Assembly (NCBI GenBank): GCA_963575675.1
Contig: CAUYUA010000110.1
Span: forward strand, 1 to 55,047
Length of the DNA stretch: 55,047 bases
Origin: CAUYUA01 sp963575675
GTDB taxonomy: Bacteria > Pseudomonadota > Alphaproteobacteria > Azospirillales > Azospirillaceae
Direction: 5' to 3'
The stretch's first letter is position 1; each line of letters opens with the position of its first letter. A program made the position numbers and the translations under genes. A model generated the notes under the pieces. That model searched no databases and had not been told where the DNA came from. It saw nothing but the letters and a program-made list of their open reading frames with translations. Of this stretch, positions 24,568-34,343 are shown in pieces.

Positions 24568-26049
24568 ATGGCGTCTCAAACAGAAACAGAAATCGCCGCG
24601 ATCAACAACGAACTCATTATTCATGGAAAATGGTTAAAAAAGCTCGGAGGGCGCCCCGCCGACTTGTCGTTCCGTGATTTGTCAGGGTTAAACTTCCGAA
24701 AAGCGCGACTCATCAACGCCAAATTAACCGGAGTAAATCTATCCGGAGCAGATCTTTCCGGAAGCGACCTAAGCGGCGCAGACCTGTTTGGAGCAGACTT
24801 GGAGGGCGCCAATTTGGCCGGCGCCAATTTGACCGGAACCGATTTTCGCGGCGCAAACCTACATCGCGCCGTTTTAACAAACGCAGTCCTCCGAGGCGCC
24901 GACTTCCGCGTTGGACAAAACGGCGGAAACGATGTAACGACTCGACTGACTGAAGCAAAAATGGAAAGCGCCATTTTATGCGAAGCCAACCTGACGGGAT
25001 GCGATCTCTCCGGAGCGGATTTAAACGACGCCGACTTTGAAGGCGCCGATCTCAGCAAAGCGGTTCTTCTCGGGGCAGAGCTTTCCGGCGCGAATCTTGA
25101 TAATGTCAAGTTCGGCGGCGCCGTCATCGATGTCTCACGACTGTCGCCAACCCAACGCGCTCAAACCGACGCAGGCGGCGGCGTCACCGAACCGACGTAC
25201 ACTCCCCTCTCGGCGGAAAAAACCGAATCCCTTGTCGCCGCGCATGAGTTGTGGATTTCCAGCGGCGGCCGATCCGGACGAAGACTCGACCTCGAAGGCG
25301 TCGATATTACCGGAAAATCCTTCATTCAACGCGACCTATCCGGAGCGCGATTGCGACGATGCCGCTTGAAAGGCTTGGATATGTCCGGCCTGAAGATGAA
25401 CATGGCCGACCTATCATACTCCGACCTTCAAGATTCCATACTCGACGAAACTCTTCTGCGAGGAACCAATTTTCGACGCGCCAATCTTACCCGAGCCCGC
25501 ATGGCGGGCTCCAACCTCGACGCCATGCCTTTAGAAAGCGGAAACAGAGTATGGCCAACAAATCTAAACGGCGCAATTCTTCACGACGCTGACCTCACCA
25601 ACGCCTCTTTCGCCAACGCCATAATGCACGGAGCCGACGTCGGCGGCTGTCTGTTGTTGGGAACCAAACTGCGCGGCGTCGACCTCAACGCAATCAAACG
25701 GTCCCCATGGTCGCCGGAAGGATGCGGCCCCAAAGAACGCCGGAAAATGCGTAGATTCCTCACCCCGATCCTCGTGACGACCACGCCGTTCGGAACATTC
25801 AACACACGCGATTGGTCTTTCGGCGGCTTGTGCTTGGAAGGCGACTTTCAGACTCTGACGGAACGCGGACAAACTTTTACGCTTCATATCACGACTGAGT
25901 CCGGCGTAGGACCTCAACAACCTATCCAAGTTTTCACGACCGCCATTCACCCTCAACGCCATATGGCGTCGTTTCGAATCGTAACCCTGGAAGACAACAT
26001 CAAAGTATTCTTCAACAGTCTATTACCGGAAAAATACCGGAAAAAATAA
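24568..26049 (+). CDS. Pentapeptide-repeat protein with C-terminal PilZ domain
   Basis: A 493-residue soluble protein; the ATG at 24568 has AGGGAT upstream and is preferred over a GTG at 24511. Two blocks of A(D/N)LxG-type pentapeptides (for example LSGADLSGSDLSGADLFGAD and, after a spacer at about 190-250, LSGARLRRCRLKGLDMSGLK) form right-handed quadrilateral beta-helices. The C-terminus is a PilZ domain. RRKMR (RxxxR) lies about 25 residues before DWSFGG (DxSxxG), the two halves of the cyclic-di-GMP site. The protein may therefore be a c-di-GMP receptor that presents a beta-helix scaffold. The next gene starts 12 bp after the stop, so the two are co-transcribed. Confidence 0.8.
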   Translation: MASQTETEIAAINNELIIHGKWLKKLGGRPADLSFRDLSGLNFRKARLINAKLTGVNLSGADLSGSDLSGADLFGADLEGANLAGANLTGTDFRGANLHRAVLTNAVLRGADFRVGQNGGNDVTTRLTEAKMESAILCEANLTGCDLSGADLNDADFEGADLSKAVLLGAELSGANLDNVKFGGAVIDVSRLSPTQRAQTDAGGGVTEPTYTPLSAEKTESLVAAHELWISSGGRSGRRLDLEGVDITGKSFIQRDLSGARLRRCRLKGLDMSGLKMNMADLSYSDLQDSILDETLLRGTNFRRANLTRARMAGSNLDAMPLESGNRVWPTNLNGAILHDADLTNASFANAIMHGADVGGCLLLGTKLRGVDLNAIKRSPWSPEGCGPKERRKMRRFLTPILVTTTPFGTFNTRDWSFGGLCLEGDFQTLTERGQTFTLHITTESGVGPQQPIQVFTTAIHPQRHMASFRIVTLEDNIKVFFNSLLPEKYRKK

Positions 26050-26061
26050 GGCGAATCAGGC

Positions 26062-27456
26062 ATGAGTAAAGGAAAAGGAGCAAAAGCAGCCCAATTGCTG
26101 CAAGAAGGATTCCGTCTCCATCAAGAGGGGCGCCTGGACGAAGCCGAACAGAAGTATCGACTGGTCTTGGCGATGGCTCCGAATGTTCCGGACGCTCTGA
26201 ATCTGCTGGGCGTAATTCGCCGATCCAAAGGAGATCGCGAAGGCGCGATTCGCTTGTTGGAAAAAGCGGTGACTCTGGCTCCGAAACTAATCGCCGCGTG
26301 GCGTAACTATGGCAACGCGCTCTTCGATTTCGGCGCCTTCGCCCGCGCCGCCGAAGCCTTCGAACAAGAACTCTCTTTGGACCCAAACCGTGATGACGCC
26401 TGGTGCGCCTTGGGACGCGCACGGAAACTCATGGAAGACTTGCCCGGCGCCGTGACGGCGTTCGATCGCGCAATCGCCTTAGCGCCGAATAACGACCTCT
26501 ACCCCTTTGAACGGAGCTTGGCCCGTCTCATGCTGGGGGATTACGCGGCCGGATGGGAAGACTACGAAACGCGATGGCTGCAACCGCATTTGCGCCCACA
26601 TCGAAAAACTCTGCCGCAACCCGAATGGCAAGGCGAGCCGATTCCCGGAAAGCGGCTGTTTGTAATGGCGGAGCAAGGATTCGGCGACGCCTTTCAATTC
26701 GTCCGTTTTGCTCCGTTGCTGGCGGAACAAGGGGTTCGAGTGATCATCGCAGCGCCGAATGAGCTTAACGGCGTGCTGGCGACGCTTCCGGGCATAGAAC
26801 AATTCTATGTGTCCGGAGACATCCTTCCGCCTTTCGATCTTTATTGCAACATGTTGAGTCTGCCTCGTCTGATGAGGTGCCGACCGGAAACCATTCCAGC
26901 CAATATCCCATATTTGTTTGCCGCGCCGAATCTCGTGGAGGAATGGAAACAACGACTGGGACCACGCAACGAATCGCTGCGAGTCGGGCTGATTTGGGCC
27001 GGACGCCCGACTTTCTCTGAAGATCACCGTCGCTCGCCGCGATTCGAAACATTTCTGCAGTTGCTCAAGGTTCCTGGAGTCGCATTCTACGGCCTGCAAG
27101 TCGGCGACGGACGCAGAGACCTGGAGAATCGCACGCTTCCCCCCAATTTCACGGATATCGGCGCCGAAATTCGCGGTTTCGAAGACACTGCCGCCATCAT
27201 GTCTCATATGGACGTCATTATCAGCTCCTGCACTGGTCCGGCGCATCTGGCGGGGGCTCTGGGGCGGCCTCTATGGGTCGTTTTGTCGGACGCCGCCGAT
27301 TGGCGATGGTTTAGGAAACGCGAAGACAGCCCTTGGTATCCCTCCGCGCGCTTGTTCCGACAAAAACAACTGGGCGACTGGAGCCCCGTCATTCAAAAAG
27401 TCGCCGATTCCCTCAGCAATTTGACTCTGGACAACAAAATCCAACCGAAAAGCTGA
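26062..27456 (+). CDS. TPR protein with GT9-like glycosyltransferase domain
   Basis: A 464-residue protein. Residues 8-150 contain four TPR units (for example LHQEGRLDEAEQKYRLVLAM, ALFDFGAFARAAEAFEQELS). Residues 165-460 resemble the heptosyltransferase-like (GT9) domain found in TPR-glycosyltransferases of alphaproteobacteria: WEDYETRWLQP, LFVMAEQGFGDAFQFVRFAP, VGLIWAGRPTFSEDHRRSPR, and VIISSCTGPAHLAGALGRPLWVVLS, where GPAHLAGALG is the donor-site motif. Similar proteins are linked to glycosylation of flagellin or surface polysaccharide. The upstream PilZ gene in the same operon suggests c-di-GMP-linked control. Confidence 0.8.
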   Translation: MSKGKGAKAAQLLQEGFRLHQEGRLDEAEQKYRLVLAMAPNVPDALNLLGVIRRSKGDREGAIRLLEKAVTLAPKLIAAWRNYGNALFDFGAFARAAEAFEQELSLDPNRDDAWCALGRARKLMEDLPGAVTAFDRAIALAPNNDLYPFERSLARLMLGDYAAGWEDYETRWLQPHLRPHRKTLPQPEWQGEPIPGKRLFVMAEQGFGDAFQFVRFAPLLAEQGVRVIIAAPNELNGVLATLPGIEQFYVSGDILPPFDLYCNMLSLPRLMRCRPETIPANIPYLFAAPNLVEEWKQRLGPRNESLRVGLIWAGRPTFSEDHRRSPRFETFLQLLKVPGVAFYGLQVGDGRRDLENRTLPPNFTDIGAEIRGFEDTAAIMSHMDVIISSCTGPAHLAGALGRPLWVVLSDAADWRWFRKREDSPWYPSARLFRQKQLGDWSPVIQKVADSLSNLTLDNKIQPKS

Positions 27457-27517
27457 AAAACCGACGCCCCCGTCGCCCGAAAATTCCGTCCGATTCCGAC
27501 GCTTGGAGCCTACTCAA

Positions 27518-27795
27518 AGAAAATATCAATGTTTCCAACGCCTTTGAGGGTCATTCCTCGAATCAAGCCTCTTGATGCCGTCGCGCTTATTGAATGACCC
27601 ATTATTTGCGACGGTATTTGCGACGGTCTCCCGCCGCGACTGTGGCGGCGCGCGCTCATACCATCGCGCCGAATGTGTCAAACATTCGGCACGATGGTAT
27701 GAGCGTCGCTCCGACGTCCTGCGGGGTTTGGTCTCGATAGATTGTCTCACCGGGCGTCATCTCACCGGGCGTCGCTGAAAACATTGATATTTTCT
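27518..27795. repeat. Element with terminal inverted repeats and a central cruciform (family C)
   Basis: Outer inverted ends AGAAAATATCAATGTTTCC (27518) and the complement of GAAAACATTGATATTTTCT (27777-27795) enclose about 280 bp. At 27654-27704 lies a 23-bp-armed hairpin (GCTCATACCATCGCGCCG on the left) whose only mismatch would be a G-U pair in RNA. Two tandem ATTTGCGACGGT copies and a GGGTCATT/AATGACCC pair lie inside. There is no ORF. It looks like a MITE or a large structured terminator after the glycosyltransferase operon. A CCATCGCGCCGAAT core also occurs near 19965. Confidence 0.6.
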
Positions 27796-29318
27796 CCGGA
27801 CAAACTCTGAAGACTTCTTCAAGACCAAAGCAAAACTCTATCCTGAAAAACAATGTGCGATTGACGAAATTTAATTCGACGTCGTCGAACGAAGATTCTT
27901 ACAGAAGATCGTTCAAACTCCGACTTGCCAACAGACTTTCGCCTCAATCCTTCTCCGTAAGATACTTGATAATCATCATTACATCTCTACGGCAATTCGA
28001 AGCGAGCGGCGTTACATATTGATGAGAGATATTTAATTATATGAATGTTGTTGCCTTAGAAATTTTTCATCATAATCAATAAGACTTACTCCGAGAAAGG
28101 GTAATCTTCAGGCAAAACCTCAAAAATTTCATGGATCAAAACGATTGGTTTTCCGATTCCACCGCCCATCCGCTTCAGAATTTTTAAAACTGTTTTTGTT
28201 TTTCTGAGTCCTTGAAGCTTTTTTACGAATAATGCAAATATAACTCTTGGAATGTTACTTTGAAAAATTTTATCTCTGTTATAAACAATATAATGTTTCC
28301 GAATCAAACGATTCAGGGGCCAACCAACGCCGCCTCCGGATTCGATGATTGATTCTCCATGGTTTTTTACTCTTTTGCCTGACAAGCGTCACCGAAATGA
28401 GGATTCAAGCGGAATCTTCTTTTTTTATCGTTCCTCATCTGTCCTGTTGCCAGTCCAAAACCACCCTTCTAAACTTCATCCATCAATCAAACAACATCAC
28501 CTATCTTGTTGGATACGTTCTCATCCTTGATCTTGATTCTTTGCCTCCGAGTCATGAGGCCGGTTGTTGAACAGGATAATTAGACGTCGAGAATCGTAGA
28601 CTCTAGGAAGGACATTCTTTTATTTCCGAGAGTTTTCAAGCATCGACGGTTTTAGGCATCGACAATCTGACGGCCGGCAAGAATGTTCTTCCACAAAGCA
28701 AGTGAAAGCCGTCTCGTCGGAGAATATGTCGATAGCAAACAAAAAAGAATGCTTGGGGAAATGTGGACTTCAACTCTTTGGAAGGCTGCAAAGCTAGGGA
28801 ATCGCCAACGGACTCAGTCTGAATATCCACAGAGGAACCAATGCGCTAAAGAGTTTACGACAAACAACGATTTATTCGTGATGACAACCACAGGCAACTT
28901 GACCTGTAAAGCGTCCGACAAAAGACGCCCGAATGAAAGCTCAGTCGAAAAAACTGAGAACAGTGAGAATTTGCTCCTCTTCGACGTTCAACAAATGATC
29001 GTCAGAGGCGAAGCGAAGGCGTTTGAAATCTAAAAAAGATTCTCAAGCGCCTTCAGTGATGAGTCTTGAAAACGCGGAAAACCCGATGCGCCGCACGCAG
29101 GATGCTGTGCGCGAGAGGATGTTGCTTTGACTTAATAAGCAATCGGGATGCCGCTCAAAGGGTTGAGGGACTGGCGTATGTTTCGTTTTACTCCGCACAC
29201 ACATTCTTCCGATAGCGACAAGCTTATGGAGCAAAGCGCCTCTGATCAAAACACAAAGTGCATAAAAAATACGGCAGGAGTCGGTACAGTTCACGGACAA
29301 ACGGGGAGCAAAACAAAC
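27796..29318. other. Long gap upstream of dnaA
   Basis: About 1.5 kb without a convincing gene. A minus-strand frame at 28086-28385 (99 residues, including LKRMGGGIGKPIVLIHEIFE) looks protein-like and could be a gene remnant, but I cannot place it. A plus-strand frame at 28683-29033 looks random. One near-DnaA box (ATATCCACA at about 28824) and TGTGGACTT (28764) occur, without the cluster expected of an origin. The dnaA promoter must lie in the last few hundred bases. Confidence 0.45.
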
Positions 29319-30827
29319 ATGGCGACCAGCGCGTCATTAGAGCAGCAATGGGAACGGGTGCGCAGCAAACTGAAGGACGAAGTCGGCGAGACGGCTTTCC
29401 GAAGCTGGATCAAGCCGCTGGGATTGCGCGGCCTCGATGAGGGGGAAGTATGCCTTGTTGTTCCTACGCGCTTCATGCGCGATTGGGTGATGACGCACTA
29501 CGCAGATCGAATCCGCACGCTGTGGAACATGGAAGATTCCGCCGTCTCCTCCGTGGAGCTGGTGGTTGCTTCGCCGCAATTCACTGCGTCCTCCAACAAC
29601 GGCGACTCTTCGCGTCCGTCGTCGATTTCCGTGCTTCCCAGAGCCAACGCTCGCTCCGGCGCTCAAGCCAACAAACGCAAAACCGCCGCAGAAACAAGGT
29701 CCGACGAAGACAACGACGGTGACGACGGGGAAGGGTTCGACGGCGGCGGCGAAGTTGTCCGTTTCTCCTCGGTTCCGGCGGCGACCATCGGCGATCGCGA
29801 CGACATCTCGGCCCCGCTGGACCCCCGCTTCACCTTCGAAAACTTTGTCGTCGGAAAACCCAACGAATTGGCTCACGCCGCCGCTCGACGAGTTGCCGAC
29901 GCTGGGAACGTGACCTTTAATCCGCTGTTCCTGTATAGCGGAGTCGGGTTGGGGAAAACTCATCTGATGCACGCCATCGCTTGGGCAATTCGGCAGAAAG
30001 ATCCAAACCGGCGCGTGATTTACCTTTCAGCGGAAAAGTTTATGTATCAATTCGTTCGGGCCTTGCGCTTTAAGGACACAATGGCCTTTAAGCAGCAGTT
30101 CCGATCGGTTGATGTTCTTATGATCGACGACGTTCAGTTTATTTCCGGTAAAGACAGCACTCAGGAAGAATTTTTTCACACCTTCAACGCCCTGGTGGAC
30201 CAGAACCGCCAGGTCGTGGTTTCCGCCGACAAGTCTCCTTCCGACCTCGAAGGCATGGAAGAGCGTTTGCGATCGAGATTGGGGTGGGGGTTAGTGGCCG
30301 ACATTCACCCCACCACCTATGAGTTGCGTTTGGGCATCCTACAGACCAAAGCCGATTCTTTGAACTGCAAGGCCCCGCCCAAGGTGTTGGAGTTCTTGGC
30401 GCATCGCATCACCTCCAACGTGCGGGAGCTGGAAGGCGCTTTGAACCGAATCGTCGCTCATTCCGATCTCATTGGGCGTCCGATCACACTTGACTCGACG
30501 CAGGAGCTGTTGCGGGATTTGCTCCGCGCCAATGATCGACGCCTAACCATCGACGAGATACAGAAGAAGGTTGCCGAGCACTATAATATTCGTTTGTCCG
30601 ACATGCATTCGGCGCGACGCGCTCGCGCCGTCGCCCGACCGAGGCAGGTGGCGATGTACTTGTCCAAATTGCTGACGTCTCGTTCTTTGCCGGAGATCGG
30701 ACGGAAGTTTGGCGGTCGAGACCACACAACGGTAATGCATGCGGTGAAAAAAGTGGAAGAATTGCAGACCACCGATCCATCTTTGGCGGAAGACATTGAG
30801 TTGTTGCGTCGTATGCTGGAATGCTGA
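29319..30827 (+). CDS. dnaA: Chromosomal replication initiator DnaA
   Basis: 502 residues from the ATG at 29319 (MATSASLEQQWERVRSKLKD, GGGGAG upstream); the frame is open 57 codons further upstream, but those codons do not match the family. Domain I (to about 90) is followed by a low-complexity acidic linker. The AAA+ domain has Walker A in LFLYSGVGLGKTHLMHA, Walker B in VLMIDDVQFISGKDSTQEEF and arginine-finger region GMEERLRSRLGWGL. Domain IV ends with the DNA-binding signature RKFGGRDHTTVMHAVKKVEE. It binds DnaA boxes to open the origin. dnaN does not follow; the next gene is a small secreted protein behind a family-A repeat. Confidence 0.97.
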   Translation: MATSASLEQQWERVRSKLKDEVGETAFRSWIKPLGLRGLDEGEVCLVVPTRFMRDWVMTHYADRIRTLWNMEDSAVSSVELVVASPQFTASSNNGDSSRPSSISVLPRANARSGAQANKRKTAAETRSDEDNDGDDGEGFDGGGEVVRFSSVPAATIGDRDDISAPLDPRFTFENFVVGKPNELAHAAARRVADAGNVTFNPLFLYSGVGLGKTHLMHAIAWAIRQKDPNRRVIYLSAEKFMYQFVRALRFKDTMAFKQQFRSVDVLMIDDVQFISGKDSTQEEFFHTFNALVDQNRQVVVSADKSPSDLEGMEERLRSRLGWGLVADIHPTTYELRLGILQTKADSLNCKAPPKVLEFLAHRITSNVRELEGALNRIVAHSDLIGRPITLDSTQELLRDLLRANDRRLTIDEIQKKVAEHYNIRLSDMHSARRARAVARPRQVAMYLSKLLTSRSLPEIGRKFGGRDHTTVMHAVKKVEELQTTDPSLAEDIELLRRMLEC

Positions 30828-30849
30828 ACGGGTTCTCCGCTTCGTGGCT

Positions 30850-31232
30850 GAGGGGGACTTTAGACCATCAAGAGTTTTTTAGGGGGGGCCCCGACGGCCC
30901 CTCTTCTTCGCGAAGCGATCTTCCTCTGGAATCGTTTCACTGTTAGGCTGCGTATGAGGAACCCGTTACAAAATCAAAAATCAGCATTTTGGTTTACACG
31001 GTGATGTCGCCATGTAAAACAGATTCTAATTCGTTGAGTTTTGTCGCTGCGGTTTTTGGTTTTGCAACAGGCTTTGAGCCGTCCATAAGAGAACGTCTCC
31101 AGAGGAAAGCCGAAAGACAATTTCAAACAATTCCAGGGAAAAGATCGCTGCGCGAATAAGGGAGGCTTTCGCTCCCCCCTTATGATCCCCTGCGACCAGG
31201 AACACAGTCCCTGGACCCGTTTAATTTTCGCG
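30850..31232. repeat. Family A palindromic repeat, uneven copy
   Basis: The right arm (31115-31232) is well preserved: ATTCCAGGGAAAAGATCGC, the GGAGGCTTTCGCTCCCCC stem, and ACCAGGAACACAGTCCCTGG. The left arm (30850-30945) has lost its outer end and keeps only the GGGGGGCCCC and TTCGCGAAGCGATCTTCCTC parts. It lies in the tandem gap after dnaA, and at least the right half can terminate transcription. Confidence 0.7.
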
Positions 31233-31260
31233 AAAAAAACATCAAAGGAATTAGCGCAAA

Positions 31261-31548
31261 ATGACAAAGACGTTGCTCACGGCAGTTCTGACAACAACCA
31301 GCATCGCAATAATGGCTCCATCGCCAAGCTTGGCCTCGACTTCATGTGATCCAAATAAAGAATCCCAAGAAATCGGTCGACTCTTCGTAGAAAAATCATC
31401 AACCTTATCGCCGGAAAAAATGTCCGAAGTCGTCAAGTCAATGACTGAAGCGGCTATGCTGACGGAAGAATCCGACAGAAAAGAACCCGCTTGCTCCGTT
31501 TATCAAAAAATCCGCGTATTGCTCACAGAAAAAAAAGATGGGAAGTAA
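31261..31548 (+). CDS. Small exported protein of unknown function
   Basis: A 95-residue ORF with a signal peptide (MTKTLLTAVLTTTSIAIMAPSPSLA). The mature protein is about 70 residues with two Cys (TSCDPN and PACSVYQ) that could form one disulfide. The helices (SPEKMSEVVKSMTEAAMLTE) are amphipathic. I do not recognise the family. It starts 30 bp after a family-A repeat, so its promoter must lie in or next to the repeat. Confidence 0.55.
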   Translation: MTKTLLTAVLTTTSIAIMAPSPSLASTSCDPNKESQEIGRLFVEKSSTLSPEKMSEVVKSMTEAAMLTEESDRKEPACSVYQKIRVLLTEKKDGK

Positions 31549-31568
31549 TTTCCATCCCCACCAAAACG

Positions 31569-32912
31569 CTACTGCGCCGATGAAAGCTTCCGCGCCAATC
31601 GCGGTTCGCCAAACAAAAAGCCCTGCCCATAATCGATATGCAGCTCCATCACCTCCACCAACTGAGCTTCGGTCTCTACTTTTTCAACAATCAAATCAAT
31701 CGATTCTTTCGCCAAACGTCGCCGAAACTCTTCAAGACGCCGACGACGCCCCGGCTCCAACAAACGAGCGCAATCTAGTTTCAAATACCGAAACCCATAT
31801 GTCGTCAGCGTTTCGACATCAATTGCCTCCGGATTCTCCACCTGGTCGAGAGAGAATCGAAAACCGATGCGAACCAACTGTTTGAACACCGCCGCAGTAT
31901 TGGCTCCACCGGCTTTCAACGCAGCCTGCCCTACCTCGAACACCAAACGCGACCGCAACGGCTGATTATGCGCCATAACGCGCAGAAATCGCTTCATAAA
32001 ATCAACGTCATTGAGACTCGCGATAGAAAGATTGGCAAAAAAACCGACATCATGATTAACGCGATCACTTTCGCGAACCATTTGGACGCATCGAATTAAC
32101 AATAAGTTATCAATAGCCGCTATAAGATTGCGATTGCGCGCAACATGCAGGAATTGTTGCGGCATAAGGTGTGTTCCATCCGCCATACAAACCCGGCTGA
32201 ACACCTCGTAATATCTCGGCTTGCGTTGCGGCAAGACCACAATAGGTTGAAGGCAAAAATCCACGCGATCATGATGCAAAGCGTCGCGAATCGCTTCGAG
32301 AATCTGTGTTTCGTCCAACGGCGTTCGGTGCGGAACAGCGCCGTTCGTCCCTGTGGTGGGCTCGAAAAGCAAAATCGATGATTCCGCCTCGCGCATGGTG
32401 GAGACCGCCAGACCGCTGGAGCGGTTCAGATCACGCAAACGCGATGGTTTCGGCGCCGAACGCGGCGGGCTTTCCGAAGAAACACGAACGGACATCTCGT
32501 TGAGATCGGCTCGCAATTGACGAACCTCCGAGAGCAACGCCTCCAAATTAAAGCCACCGTCGCTCTCCGGAACCAAACTCTCCAATCCACGCCGCAGAAC
32601 GATCAGCTCTTGGTCGGCGCTCACGAGCCGCTCTTCCAAACCATCGGCAATCGCGTTGAGATGGGCGAAACGTCGGGCCAATTTTCGGTCTCGACGGCGA
32701 CGCGCCCAAACTTCATGCACCAAACCACCCGCAATAATGAACATTCCTCCACTCAACAGCGCCATGACGTCGAGCGAAGACGCGACAACCGACGGCGCAA
32801 CCAAAGCGACGCCGACTCCACCTGCGACATAACTTAAAGCGACGACGGCGTGCAGCAACGGCGAGGCCATGGCGTTTCTGCACGCACGAACACGTTGACC
32901 AAATTTGCTCAA
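31569..32912 (-). CDS. Membrane protein with degenerate EAL domain
   Basis: 447 residues; a TTG start with GGAGA upstream is preferred, and an ATG at 32870 also works. Two membrane segments lie near the N-terminus (LLHAVVALSYVAGGVGVALV and MALLSGGMFIIAGGLVHEV), then a coiled coil (about 75-150). The EAL fold has YYEVFSR in place of EAL/ELL, FANLSIASL, FEV, KLDCARL and VEKVETEAQ. The DDFG motif that carries catalytic metal-binding Asp residues is replaced (FSLDQVEN), so phosphodiesterase activity is probably lost. It may act as a c-di-GMP-binding or protein-binding regulator at the membrane. It is convergent with the small exported protein gene. Confidence 0.82.
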   Translation of the reverse strand: MSKFGQRVRACRNAMASPLLHAVVALSYVAGGVGVALVAPSVVASSLDVMALLSGGMFIIAGGLVHEVWARRRRDRKLARRFAHLNAIADGLEERLVSADQELIVLRRGLESLVPESDGGFNLEALLSEVRQLRADLNEMSVRVSSESPPRSAPKPSRLRDLNRSSGLAVSTMREAESSILLFEPTTGTNGAVPHRTPLDETQILEAIRDALHHDRVDFCLQPIVVLPQRKPRYYEVFSRVCMADGTHLMPQQFLHVARNRNLIAAIDNLLLIRCVQMVRESDRVNHDVGFFANLSIASLNDVDFMKRFLRVMAHNQPLRSRLVFEVGQAALKAGGANTAAVFKQLVRIGFRFSLDQVENPEAIDVETLTTYGFRYLKLDCARLLEPGRRRRLEEFRRRLAKESIDLIVEKVETEAQLVEVMELHIDYGQGFLFGEPRLARKLSSAQ

Positions 32913-33064
32913 ACGGCGTCTCCGAGATCGATTGGAAATCCATTAAGAAAACAGGCCCCAAGGAACGCCCTTGGCTGAGATGGAATAAGAAAAGGAAAAA
33001 CTCTTTCCTCCTCGACCGATGCCTCTTCAAGGAGTCTGATGTTGTCTCAAGGAATCTGGGCGCG

Positions 33065-34159
33065 TCATTTTGGCGCATCCACGCCGACAGCCTGCGCCAA
33101 AGACGAGAAACCGTCGGCGCGCAAGCGTTGAACCAAACCGCTCTTGATGCGCGCAACCAAAAGAGGCCCCTGATAAACCAGAGCCGTGTAGAGCTGAATT
33201 AACGAAGCGCCGGCGCGAATCTTGGCGTAGGCGCCATCGGGACTCGCCACGCCGCCAACCCCGATGATCGGCAAACGCCCGCTCAACAAACGATGCATTT
33301 TTCCGATCAGCGCCGTGGAGCGAACAAACAATGGCTTGCCGCTAAGACCTCCACTTTCCGCCGCATTTGGCGAATCTCCGATTTCGGTGCGGCTGACGGT
33401 GGTGTTGGAGATGATCAATCCATCGATGCCGCTGGCCAAAGCGACTTCGGCAATATCGGACAAATCCTCGTCGCTCAGATCAGGAGCGATTTTCACCAAT
33501 AATGGGGGAATCGGCCGAGTCCGATCGAGGCCCACCAATCCCTGAGCGCGGGCTTTCAACGCCCGCTCCAACAGAGCCGTCAAAGGGCCTCGCCCCTGAA
33601 GGGTCCTCAATCCGGGAGTGTTGGGCGATGAAATATTAATCACCAAATAATCGGCAAAAGGAGCCAAACGCCTCAAGCCGATTTCATAATCAGCGATTTC
33701 ATCGGGGGTTTCCTTGTTGCGTCCAACATTCGCGCCAACCAAGCCAACCGAACGACGCGAGCGAGCAGCGCGAGCGGCAAGCCGCGCCGCGAACGCCTCC
33801 AGCCCCTGGTTGTTGAATCCCAAGCGATTGATCATGCCCTGACATTCCGGCAAGCGGAAAATACGCGGTTGAGGATTTCCGGATTGCGGCTTAGGCGTGA
33901 CGGTTCCCGCTTCGACGAATCCAAACCCAAGCTGCAACAACGGATCAATAACCTCGGCGTTTTTATCGAATCCCGCCGCCATGCCGACCGGGTTGGGAAA
34001 CGTCAGCCCCCACAGGCGCATGCTCAGGCAAGGATCGTCCTCTATCATCGCCCAATTTGGAACAAGTCCCGACTTAAGCGCCGTGATTGTGAGATGATGC
34101 GCGCGCTCGGCTTCAAAACTGCGCAAAACCGGGCCAATCAGGCGAAAAGGGTCCAACAC
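33065..34159 (-). CDS. pyrD: Dihydroorotate dehydrogenase (quinone), class 2
   Basis: 364 residues from a GTG at 34159 (MLDPFRLIGPVLRSFEAERA) with GGAGA 8 bases upstream; an open stretch to 34195 begins with TTG. The membrane-binding N-terminal helices are followed by the FMN barrel: NPVGMAAGFDKNAEVIDPLL, NRLGFNNQG, VINISSPNTPGLRTLQG with the active-site Ser, GIDGLIISNTTVSR and IIGVGGVASPDGAYAKIRAG. It oxidises dihydroorotate and passes electrons to quinone at the inner membrane, in pyrimidine synthesis. It is not in an operon with other pyr genes. Confidence 0.95.
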   Translation of the reverse strand: MLDPFRLIGPVLRSFEAERAHHLTITALKSGLVPNWAMIEDDPCLSMRLWGLTFPNPVGMAAGFDKNAEVIDPLLQLGFGFVEAGTVTPKPQSGNPQPRIFRLPECQGMINRLGFNNQGLEAFAARLAARAARSRRSVGLVGANVGRNKETPDEIADYEIGLRRLAPFADYLVINISSPNTPGLRTLQGRGPLTALLERALKARAQGLVGLDRTRPIPPLLVKIAPDLSDEDLSDIAEVALASGIDGLIISNTTVSRTEIGDSPNAAESGGLSGKPLFVRSTALIGKMHRLLSGRLPIIGVGGVASPDGAYAKIRAGASLIQLYTALVYQGPLLVARIKSGLVQRLRADGFSSLAQAVGVDAPK

Positions 34160-34343
34160 CGAGAAGTCTCCATAACAAAAGAAAGACCGAAACAACGCCG
34201 TAAAGACAACAAAACAGACAGGTTCAAGGATTGCGTTTTCAACTCCCGTTCCTGCCTAATTCATGATTCGAGGACAATTCATTATTCAATAAGGTAAGAC
34301 TCGTCGGAATCGTATAATCTTGCCAACAATTTTGCCGATCTTG

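Noticed and set aside
28680..28835. Possible oriC next to dnaA
   Set aside because: Only one 8/9 DnaA box and two weak ones; no AT-rich unwinding repeats and no dnaN neighbour.
28683..29033. 116-residue plus-strand frame upstream of dnaA
   Set aside because: It has no Shine-Dalgarno and no recognised motif, and its composition looks random.
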